DNA of 64,000 nt from Chitinophaga alhagiae (GTDB taxonomy: Bacteria > Bacteroidota > Bacteroidia > Chitinophagales > Chitinophagaceae): positions 62,001 through 126,000 of the forward strand of contig NZ_QXMH01000001.1 of NCBI RefSeq assembly GCF_003568665.1, given 5' to 3'. Of this stretch, positions 56,840 to 64,000 are shown in pieces (the stretch's first letter is position 1; each line of letters opens with the position of its first letter). A model generated the notes under the pieces. It was not told the origin of the DNA. It made no database searches and saw only the letters and a program-made list of their open reading frames with translations. A program made the translations under genes and the position numbers.

Positions 56840-59806
56840 ATGTATCTGATCAAAAATTGGGCGCTGCTGCTATTATTGATAGGCAGCACACTCACGGCTG
56901 CCGCCCAGCAAAAGGTAACCGGCCGGGTTACTGACGCCGCGGGCAACGGCGTACCCGGTGTTACCGTGCGCATACAGCAAAGCAACCGCGGCACCATTAC
57001 CGACGTGAACGGCCGCTACTCCCTGGAGGCGGCGCCGGGCAATACCCTCATATTTTCCTTTACCGGCTACAAGTCTCACCAGGCCGCGGTAAGCGGCAAC
57101 ACTATGGACGTTCAGCTGGCGGAAGACTACGCTAACCTGGACGAGGTAGTGATCACCGGGCTGGCTACTTCAGTAAAACGGAGCAACCTGGCCAATGCCG
57201 TAGCCACCATCTCCGCCAAAGAACTATACGGCGTGGCCCCCGCACAAACCTTTGACGCCGCCCTCAGCGGCAAAATACCCGGCGCCCTCATCACCGCCAA
57301 CTCCGGCGCTCCCGGCGGCGGCATTTCCGTGAAGATGCGCGGCGTTACCTCCATTTTCGGCAACTCCCAGCCGCTGTACGTGGTAGACGGCGTATTTATC
57401 AGCAACGTCAGCGTGCCCGCCGGGCTGAACATCATCACCGCCGCCGCGTCTGCCGGCAACCCGCAGAACCAGGACAATCCCTCCAGCCGCGTGGCAGACA
57501 TCAATCCTGACGATATTGAGAACATCGAGATACTCAAAGGCGCCTCCGCCGCGGCCATCTACGGTTCCAAAGCCGCTGCCGGCGTAATTATCATCACTAC
57601 CAAAAAAGGTTCTTCCCTGGGCAAGACCACCGTACGGCTGGTGCAGGACATCGGTTTCACCAAAGTGCGCAAACTGCTGGGCAAACGCCATTTCACGGAA
57701 GAAACGGCCTTTGACCTGGGCGGCGATGCCATGCGCAACCAGTTCATTGCCGCGCGCGATGCCGGCAAGCTGTACGATTATGAAAAAGAATTTTACGGGG
57801 AGACCGGCCTCATTTCCAATACCGGCGTAAGCGTGAGCGGCGGCGATGAGCGCACCGGCATGTATTTTTCCGCCAACCGCCGCAGCGAAGAAGGCATTAT
57901 CAAAAACACCGGTTACCTCAATAACTCCGTTCGCCTGAACGTGGACCATAAGTTCAACGACCGCATCAGCGTAGGCCTGCGGGCTACCTATATGAACACT
58001 TCTTCAGACCGCGGCCTCACCAACAACGACAATAACTCCGTGACCTACGGCGTATCCCTGGCCACCATTCCCGAATTCCTCGAAATGCACCCGGACGCCC
58101 AGGGCAACTATCCCATCAACCCCAAAGCCGCCAACCCGTTTGAAACGCGAGACAAAATGCGGAACAACGAAACCGTGAACCGCGTGATCACCGGCGGTGA
58201 AGTGAAGGCCACCCTGCACCAGAACGAACAGACCAATACCAAACTGATCGTTCGCGGCGGCATAGACTTCTTCAACCTGAAAACAGAAGCCATTTTTCCC
58301 AGAACGCTGCAGTTCATGGCCGGCGCGCTGAACGGCGCCAGCATACAGGGCAACACCAATAACCTGAACACCAACCTGATGGGCATCCTGGTCAACTACC
58401 TGGAGGCCGGCCCCACCCTCACCTTCACCACCTCTGTTGGCGCCACGCTGGAAACCAGTTATATGGACAACCTCATAGCCACGGCCACCAACCTGCTGCC
58501 GCAGCAAACCAATGTAGACCAGGCCTCCGCCTCGCAGCTGCAGCAGTTCCGCCAGAAGTACCGCGACAATGGCATTTTCATCCAGGAAGACGTGCTGATC
58601 ATGGACGCTATTACCGCTTCCGCCGGCGTGCGGTTTGACCGCTCCACCAACAACGGCAACTACAAGAAGTACTTTGTGCTGCCCAAGGCGTCCCTGTCCT
58701 GGAACCTTGCCAAAATGGATTTCTGGAACGTGCCCTCCATCAACAGCCTGAAGCTGCGCGCGGCCTATGGCGCGGCGGGCAACGTGGCGCCCTACGGCGC
58801 AAAGTTCCTGGCCCTTACCGCCAGCAACATTGGCGGGCAGCCGGGCTCGCTGGTAGACACGCAGCTGGGTAACGAAGACATTGAGCAGGAGCGGCAAACC
58901 GAGCTGGAAGCCGGGCTGGACGTCAGCTTCTTCAACGGCCGCCTCAGCCTGGAGGCTACCTATTACCAGAAAAAGATCTATGACCTGCTGCTGCGCCGCT
59001 CTGTACCGCCTTCCAGCGGGTTTGCACAGCAATGGGTGAATGGCGGCGACCTGCAGAACAAAGGCATTGAGCTGAGCCTGAACGCCACCCCGGTAGATAC
59101 GCGCAAGGTAAGATGGCAGTCTACCGTCAATTTCTGGAAAAACACGTCTGAAGTGACGCGCCTCACCATTCCGGCATTTCCGCTGGGCGCCTTTGGCAAT
59201 ACGCTGGGCAACTTTTTCATAGAAGAAGGCAAATCCGCCACGCAGATCATCGGCACCCTGGGCACCGGCAAAGGCACCGGCGTACTGGGCAATTCCGAGC
59301 CGGATTTCCAGATGAGCTTTTACAACGACCTGACCCTGTTCTCCAACCTCAGCCTGCGGGTCATGATGCACTGGAAAAAAGGAGGGGACAACATCAACCT
59401 CACCGAGTACCTGTCAGACGTGTTCGGCACTTCTCATGATTATGACGATGATGCCAACGGCAACGGTGTGAAAGACGGCATAGACCGTATGAATGCCGCC
59501 GGGGACAACGATGCCAGCATCCGCGTGCAGGACGCTTCCTACTTCCGCATCCGCGAAATAGGGTTGTACTACAACATCCCCATCCCGAAAAACAAGATCA
59601 TCTCCGCCGTGAACGTGGGCGTATCAGCCAGCAACTGGTTCACCTTTACAGACTATAAAAGTTACGACCCGGAGTCTTCCAACTTCGGGAGCAACACCAT
59701 GTCTACCGCTACATCGCGCGGCAGCACGGGCATTTCCACCGGCGTGGAAGTAACGCCCTACCCTGCTTCCAAACGCGCCATGTTCCACCTGGGCATTACC
59801 TTCTGA
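56840..59806 (+). CDS. SusC/RagA family TonB-linked outer-membrane transporter
   Basis: A 988-residue transporter taking oligosaccharides or peptides across the outer membrane with its SusD lid. Signal peptide 1-22 (LLLLLIGSTLTAAA), a carboxypeptidase-regulatory-like domain (about 24-100, VTGRVTDAAGNGVPGVTVRI), a TonB-box-like stretch (DEVVITGLATS, 101-111), a plug with VDGVFIS and ILKGASAAAIYGSKAAAGVI, and a barrel ending in FHLGITF. GNEDIEQERQTELEAGLDV is the SusC signature. Its SusD starts 21 bases after the stop. No enzyme genes accompany the pair on this strand, so the substrate is not indicated. Confidence 0.96.
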   Translation: MYLIKNWALLLLLIGSTLTAAAQQKVTGRVTDAAGNGVPGVTVRIQQSNRGTITDVNGRYSLEAAPGNTLIFSFTGYKSHQAAVSGNTMDVQLAEDYANLDEVVITGLATSVKRSNLANAVATISAKELYGVAPAQTFDAALSGKIPGALITANSGAPGGGISVKMRGVTSIFGNSQPLYVVDGVFISNVSVPAGLNIITAAASAGNPQNQDNPSSRVADINPDDIENIEILKGASAAAIYGSKAAAGVIIITTKKGSSLGKTTVRLVQDIGFTKVRKLLGKRHFTEETAFDLGGDAMRNQFIAARDAGKLYDYEKEFYGETGLISNTGVSVSGGDERTGMYFSANRRSEEGIIKNTGYLNNSVRLNVDHKFNDRISVGLRATYMNTSSDRGLTNNDNNSVTYGVSLATIPEFLEMHPDAQGNYPINPKAANPFETRDKMRNNETVNRVITGGEVKATLHQNEQTNTKLIVRGGIDFFNLKTEAIFPRTLQFMAGALNGASIQGNTNNLNTNLMGILVNYLEAGPTLTFTTSVGATLETSYMDNLIATATNLLPQQTNVDQASASQLQQFRQKYRDNGIFIQEDVLIMDAITASAGVRFDRSTNNGNYKKYFVLPKASLSWNLAKMDFWNVPSINSLKLRAAYGAAGNVAPYGAKFLALTASNIGGQPGSLVDTQLGNEDIEQERQTELEAGLDVSFFNGRLSLEATYYQKKIYDLLLRRSVPPSSGFAQQWVNGGDLQNKGIELSLNATPVDTRKVRWQSTVNFWKNTSEVTRLTIPAFPLGAFGNTLGNFFIEEGKSATQIIGTLGTGKGTGVLGNSEPDFQMSFYNDLTLFSNLSLRVMMHWKKGGDNINLTEYLSDVFGTSHDYDDDANGNGVKDGIDRMNAAGDNDASIRVQDASYFRIREIGLYYNIPIPKNKIISAVNVGVSASNWFTFTDYKSYDPESSNFGSNTMSTATSRGSTGISTGVEVTPYPASKRAMFHLGITF

Positions 59807-59827
59807 TCACCTGTTAAAAAAAAGACC

Positions 59828-61117
59828 ATGAAACAATATAAATTCCTGCAGGCCATTTTCCTCACCGGCGCTTTGCTGGCCGCCTGCCAGAAGGGGGAAA
59901 TACCCAACTTGAACACGCCCGTGGCGGGCAGCACCGGCACCAAAGAGCAGGTAGACAACCTGGTAACGGGGATGGAATCCAGCATGCGCCTTACGCTCAA
60001 TACCTACTTTGACGCCGTGGGCATCATAGGCCGGGAGATCTACCGCTTCTCCGGTTCCGAGCCGCGCTACACCAGCGAGCTGATGGGCAACGGGGAACTG
60101 AACAACAACACGTTCTACATCACCAACCCCTGGACCTCCCGCTACCGCGCTGTACGGCAGGGCAACATCATCCTGGAGGCAACCGCCAACGCCGCTTTCC
60201 TTTCCGCGGAGCAGAAGAAGGGCTACAGCGGTTTTACCAAAACAGTGATGGCGCACCAGCTGCTGATGAACCTGAACATGACGTACGCCAACGGCATCCG
60301 TACGGATGTAAAAGACCCCAACCAGCTCGGCCCTATCAAACCGGCGCCGGATGCGTTGGCAGACATTGCCGCTTTGCTGGACGAGGGGAAGGCAGACCTC
60401 ACGGGCAGCGCCATAGACTTTCCACTGTCTGACGGGTTTGCCGGTTTCAAAACCCCGGCCGGCCTGCTGCGGTTCAACCGGGCGCTGGCCGCGCGCGTAG
60501 CCGTGTACCGGCAGCAATGGCCCGCGGCGCTCACCGCGCTGAACGAGTCTTTCTTTGACCTCAACGGCTCCTTCGGCGCCGGCATATACCACGTGTTCAG
60601 CAGCGCTTCGGGAGACCAGCTCAACAACCTCTTCCTGCCGCAGAACAACGCGGGAGAAAACCGCCTGGCGCATCCTTCCTACGCTACAGACGTTACGCCG
60701 GGAGACGACCGCATCGGCAAAGCCACCCTGCGCACCGCATCGGTTACCACAGACGGCCTTACCTCCAACCGGGATGTATGGATCTATACCACCAACACCT
60801 CCCCCATTGCCATTATCCGCAATGAAGAACTGATACTGATCTATGCAGAGGCCAAAATACAGACCAGCGCGCTCCCTGACGCCATAGTGGCCCTCAACCG
60901 CATCCGCCTCGGGCATAACCTGCCGCCCTATGCCGGCGGCGTCAGCCAGGCCGCGCTCATCACGGAAATGTTGCGGCAGAGAAGGTACTCGCTGTTTGCG
61001 GAAGGGCACCGCTGGGTAGACATGCGGCGGTACAACCGCCTGGCTGAATTACCCAACACGCGGCCAAATGACAAGGTGTGGGACAAGTTCCCTGTTCCGC
61101 TCACGGAAGCGAATTAG
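59828..61117 (+). CDS. SusD/RagB family nutrient-binding lipoprotein
   Basis: A 429-residue surface lipoprotein. The lipobox GALLAAC puts the lipidated Cys at residue 20, followed by QKGEIPNLNTP. The body is helical with TPR-like hairpins, and the C-terminal LRQRRYSLFAEGHRWVDMRRY is the SusD signature (E.RR..L..EG.R..D..R). It is shorter than most SusD proteins (usually 480-600). It pairs with the upstream SusC as the extracellular lid. Confidence 0.93.
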   Translation: MKQYKFLQAIFLTGALLAACQKGEIPNLNTPVAGSTGTKEQVDNLVTGMESSMRLTLNTYFDAVGIIGREIYRFSGSEPRYTSELMGNGELNNNTFYITNPWTSRYRAVRQGNIILEATANAAFLSAEQKKGYSGFTKTVMAHQLLMNLNMTYANGIRTDVKDPNQLGPIKPAPDALADIAALLDEGKADLTGSAIDFPLSDGFAGFKTPAGLLRFNRALAARVAVYRQQWPAALTALNESFFDLNGSFGAGIYHVFSSASGDQLNNLFLPQNNAGENRLAHPSYATDVTPGDDRIGKATLRTASVTTDGLTSNRDVWIYTTNTSPIAIIRNEELILIYAEAKIQTSALPDAIVALNRIRLGHNLPPYAGGVSQAALITEMLRQRRYSLFAEGHRWVDMRRYNRLAELPNTRPNDKVWDKFPVPLTEAN

Positions 61118-61128
61118 GCATTCAAAAA

Positions 61129-61236
61129 GGGGCTGTCCCAAAAGTAATTTTTACCTGATCTTATGCAGGTACCTGATGGAGAGATTTTTCGCTTACGCGA
61201 TGCTCAAGCCCATCAAATTACTTTTGAGACAGCCCC
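61129..61236. mobile_element. MITE-like element with 22-bp terminal inverted repeats
   Basis: The 22-base arms at 61129-61150 and 61215-61236 (starting GGGGCTGTCCCAAAAGTAA) match at 21 positions, enclosing 64 bases without coding capacity. The tips resemble ends of Bacteroidota insertion sequences (recalled, not checked). Flanking A and T runs extend the pairing, so the structure can also terminate both converging transcripts. No clear target-site duplication is seen. Confidence 0.7.
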
Positions 61237-61254
61237 TCTTTTTTGCAGTATCCT

Positions 61255-62769
61255 TTACCGGCTTCTCTCCGATGTCTTTACCTCCTGCAGCAACGCGGCC
61301 AGGGCGCTGACCTGCTGCGGATGCTGCGCGGCTTCATTTTTCCGCTCTCCGTCATCTCCTTTCAGGCGGTACAGTTGCGGCGCTTCATCATTGCCCAGCT
61401 CTATATTCACAAGGCGCGCTACTTTGGCGCCTTTAGACGGTGCAATATACTTCCAGCCGTTGCTGATCACAGACAGCGCACCGCCCTGGGTGATCAGGTA
61501 CCTGCGGTCTGTTTTTGATTTGCCCAGCAACTGCGGCAGCCTGTCAAAACTGTCTGGCGCTTCATTGTCTTGCAGCGTTTGCCCGGTGAGTTTTGCGAGG
61601 GAAGCAAACAGGTCTACCTGGCTGAACAGCGCATCAGAACGCTGGCCGCCTTTCATACCGGCGGGCCATTGTACAATAAACGGCACCCGCGCACCGGCTT
61701 CAAAGGCGCTGTATTTACCGCCTCGCAGGGGGCCTGCCGGGCGGTGGTTGCCCGCCAGTTCCACGGCCTGGTCTACATACCCGTCATTCAATACCGGCCC
61801 GTTATCGCTGGTAAAAATGACCATTGTGTTGCGGGTAAGGCCCAGGCTGTCAAGCGCGTGCATGATCTGCCCCACAGACCAGTCCAGTTGCAGAATGGCG
61901 TCTCCGCGCAGGCCCATGCCGCTTTTGCCGCGGAACTGGCTGTGCGGGTAGCGGGGTACATGAATGTCTCCGCTGGCAAAGTAGATGAAGAAAGGGCTGC
62001 CGGCATGGCGGCCCATGAACGATACAGCCTTGCGGGTGATGTCTCCCGCAATATCCGCATCTTTCCACAACGCGCTATGCCCGCCGCTCATCCAGCCAAT
62101 GCGGCTGATGCTGTCTACAATGGTCTGGTTATGGCCATGCCCGGGGTCAGGCAGCATCCGCAGCTTTTCCGGATGCTCCGCGCCGGTAGGCTCGTTGCCC
62201 ACTTTCTGTTTATAGCTTACCTGTATAGGGTCCGCGGGATCGAGGTTGACCACCTGCCGGTTTTCCACGTACACGCACGGCACCCTGTCTAGCGTGGCCG
62301 GCATAATGAATGCATAGTTGAAACCGGTTTCAAGCGGCCCCGGCCTTATCTCCCTGTTCCAGTCAATACCTTCCCGGGTGCCGAGGCCCAGGTGCCATTT
62401 GCCGATCACGGCCGTCTGGTAACCGGCGCTCTGCAGCATACCGGGCAAGGTGCGCCGGTCTGTGGGCAGAATAAGGGAAGCATCTCCCGGGGCAATGCCC
62501 GTATTCTGTTGTTTCCAGGGGTATTTCCCCGTAAGCAGCCCGAAGCGGGAAGGCGTACAGGTGGCGGAAGTGGCGTAGGCGCGGGTGAATTTTACGCCGT
62601 TCCTTGCCAGCCTGTCTATATTAGGCGTCTGGATGCGCTGCATGCCGTAGCAGCTTACATCTCCATAACCAAGGTCATCCGCATAGATGACGATGATGTT
62701 GGGCTTTTGCTGCTGCGCCAGCGCCCCCAGGGGCAGCAGGCAGCAGCATAAGAGTCTGATGATCTTCAT
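61255..62769 (-). CDS. Exported sulfatase (family S1, Cys type)
   Basis: A 504-residue sulfatase that removes sulfate esters, here probably from a polysaccharide. Signal peptide 1-18 (KIIRLLCCCLLPLGALA). Asp31 and Asp32 in IYADDLGYGD bind calcium, and Cys71 in SATCTPSRFGLLTGKYP is the C-x-P-S-R site converted to formylglycine by a maturation enzyme not present in this window. FTSDNGPVLNDG holds further metal ligands. It starts four bases after a SusD stop on the same strand, which makes it part of a sulfated-glycan utilisation operon. Confidence 0.95.
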   Translation of the reverse strand: MKIIRLLCCCLLPLGALAQQQKPNIIVIYADDLGYGDVSCYGMQRIQTPNIDRLARNGVKFTRAYATSATCTPSRFGLLTGKYPWKQQNTGIAPGDASLILPTDRRTLPGMLQSAGYQTAVIGKWHLGLGTREGIDWNREIRPGPLETGFNYAFIMPATLDRVPCVYVENRQVVNLDPADPIQVSYKQKVGNEPTGAEHPEKLRMLPDPGHGHNQTIVDSISRIGWMSGGHSALWKDADIAGDITRKAVSFMGRHAGSPFFIYFASGDIHVPRYPHSQFRGKSGMGLRGDAILQLDWSVGQIMHALDSLGLTRNTMVIFTSDNGPVLNDGYVDQAVELAGNHRPAGPLRGGKYSAFEAGARVPFIVQWPAGMKGGQRSDALFSQVDLFASLAKLTGQTLQDNEAPDSFDRLPQLLGKSKTDRRYLITQGGALSVISNGWKYIAPSKGAKVARLVNIELGNDEAPQLYRLKGDDGERKNEAAQHPQQVSALAALLQEVKTSERSR

Positions 62770-62773
62770 AAGA

Positions 62774-64000
62774 TTATTGCAGTTTCGGGTTGATGTTTAC
62801 CTCACGTTGCGGTACGGGCCACTTTTCGTCCATGCCGGCGCGGAACGCCTTGCTGGTAACATACCAGCGGCGCGCCGGGTCAACAATATTACCTTTTTTA
62901 CGCAGGTTCACGGCGGTAGGGAAAGCGGCCCCGTAAAAATCGCCGCTCAGTACCTGCGCGGCAATGCCCCAGCGCAGCAGGTCCCAGTAACGCAGCCCTT
63001 CCAGCGCCAGCTCATTACGCCGTTCCCTCCTGAGAATGGTGCGCAGCGCCGCCGCATCTGTTGCGGTTACGGTCGGCATGTTCACGCCGGCCCGGCTGCG
63101 CACCTTGTTAATAGTAGCATCCAGCAAAGCCTGGTCTATTGCCTCTCCCGCTTCCAGCTTTGCTTCAAGATAGCTGAGCAGCACCTCAGCATAACGTATA
63201 ATGGGAAGGTCTATACCTGAGTTTTGCAGATCACCGCCGGCAAACGCGTCGTAGTTATACTTGCGCAGCCCGAAACCTGTTCGGGTACCCTGCTTGGTGG
63301 TGGTAAGCTGATCGCGCGAGCTGGTGGAGTCCGGATGGGTGATGTACGGGAACCTCCCGAATTGCGCGTTATTGTACAGCACCGTGTACCCTAACCGCGG
63401 GTCACGGTCTTGCGCCACATCTGCCGGGTTATAACGCGGATCATTAAACGAAAACGGCGTACCGTCAGTAAACTCGTAAGATTCCACCAGGCTGCCGAGG
63501 GGGCAATACAAATGCCAGCCGCCGGCTATGGCCGGGTAATTGTGCTGCAGCATGCCGTTAGGCGCCAGGTCCTGCAGGTACTGCGTGGCAAAAATGATCT
63601 CGTTGCTGGCTTCGTTGGTACCGTTGAAGAGGCTTTCATAATTCGGGTCTATGGCATTATCGTTCAGGTCTACAATGGTTTTGTAGGTAGCCACTGCTTC
63701 GGTGAATTTTTGCTCCGCCAGCTGCAGCCTGCCCAGGAAGGCCAGCGCAGCCTGTTGTGTAGCCCTCCCGCGTTCTGCCGCCGGCAGGTCTTTGGCCCGC
63801 GGCAGTATGGCAGCCACCGCTGTCAGCTCGTCTTCCACAAACTTCACCACTTCCGCCTGCGGCGCTTTGGACACGGTGTTAGCCTCTTCCAGCGTAAGCG
63901 TACTGGTAACCAGCGGCACGTCTTTCCAGTACTGCGACATGTAAAAGTACGTACACGCCCTGATGAAGCGGGCCTCCGCCTCCATCCGCTTCAGCTTGGC
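62774..64000 (-). CDS. SusD/RagB family protein, 5' end outside the window
   Basis: At least 408 residues are visible, running off the right edge; an internal Met at 63985 is not the start because the frame continues (AKLKRMEAEARFIRA). The segment MEAEARFIRACTYFYMSQYW is the SusD helix pair, and LRRERRNELALEGLRYWDLLRWG is the C-terminal SusD signature; the end WPVPQREVNINPKLQ is typical. It is the extracellular binding partner of a SusC expected just outside the window, and its neighbour is a sulfatase, so a sulfated glycan is the likely substrate (inference). Confidence 0.93.
   Translation of the reverse strand, partial: AKLKRMEAEARFIRACTYFYMSQYWKDVPLVTSTLTLEEANTVSKAPQAEVVKFVEDELTAVAAILPRAKDLPAAERGRATQQAALAFLGRLQLAEQKFTEAVATYKTIVDLNDNAIDPNYESLFNGTNEASNEIIFATQYLQDLAPNGMLQHNYPAIAGGWHLYCPLGSLVESYEFTDGTPFSFNDPRYNPADVAQDRDPRLGYTVLYNNAQFGRFPYITHPDSTSSRDQLTTTKQGTRTGFGLRKYNYDAFAGGDLQNSGIDLPIIRYAEVLLSYLEAKLEAGEAIDQALLDATINKVRSRAGVNMPTVTATDAAALRTILRRERRNELALEGLRYWDLLRWGIAAQVLSGDFYGAAFPTAVNLRKKGNIVDPARRWYVTSKAFRAGMDEKWPVPQREVNINPKLQ

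Overview
The window looks like a chromosomal segment of a Bacteroidota bacterium, most likely a Chitinophaga-like member of the Chitinophagaceae. Supporting signs are SusC/SusD pairs with a sulfatase, a type IX secretion (T9SS) sorting domain on a giant PKD protein, OmpA and PorT-like barrels, a CCDC81-HU/SPOR protein, and many copies of the Bacteroidota promoter element TAnnTTTG just upstream of starts. This placement is inference; no rRNA or tRNA gene was seen.

Layout. 1-1300: edge of an unknown gene, an RRM RNA-binding protein with a U-rich leader, a decayed IS3-type transposase tail with iterated subterminal repeats, and an 11-bp tandem repeat. 1.3-5 kb: a minus-strand cluster of thioesterase, cinA and a lipoyl acyltransferase (E2), then a DoxX protein. 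5.3-11 kb: a three-gene envelope operon (periplasmic TPR protein, outer-membrane barrel, HU-CCDC81/TM/SPOR protein). 11-21.4 kb: sugar-nucleotide reductase, prolyl oligopeptidase, the glycolytic pair pfkA-pyk, a TonB-like protein, an MFS exporter, an aldehyde dehydrogenase and a PmoA-like protein. 21.4-23.2 kb: a C25 (gingipain-fold) protease without a signal peptide, translationally coupled to a small protein. 23.4-29.6 kb: secreted unknown, dipeptide epimerase, DPE2-like amylomaltase, higBA toxin-antitoxin with operator-like palindromes, M20D amidohydrolase. 29.6-41.3 kb: dnaK, OmpA and PorT-like proteins, HAD phosphatase, argS, TPR protein, cdd, lepB, a CarH-like MerR regulator and an alpha/beta hydrolase. 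41.3-48.5 kb: an NtrC-like response regulator whose DNA-binding domain is cut off by a frameshift at an A9 run, cysE-cysM, a TlpA-like thioredoxin, pdhB, a thiolase. 48.5-56.4 kb: 11-bp-phased repeats, the PKD/T9SS protein, dnaG, and thyA-folA. 56.4-64 kb: two converging polysaccharide-utilisation gene sets (SusC-SusD on plus; SusD-sulfatase on minus) separated by a 108-bp MITE-like inverted repeat.

Most genes are core metabolism or envelope functions. The accessory signals best worth a second look are the C25 protease pair, the A9 frameshift in the NtrC-like regulator, the CarH-type Wx9EH signature, the TPR/barrel/HU-SPOR operon, and three separate arrays that all have an 11-bp period.
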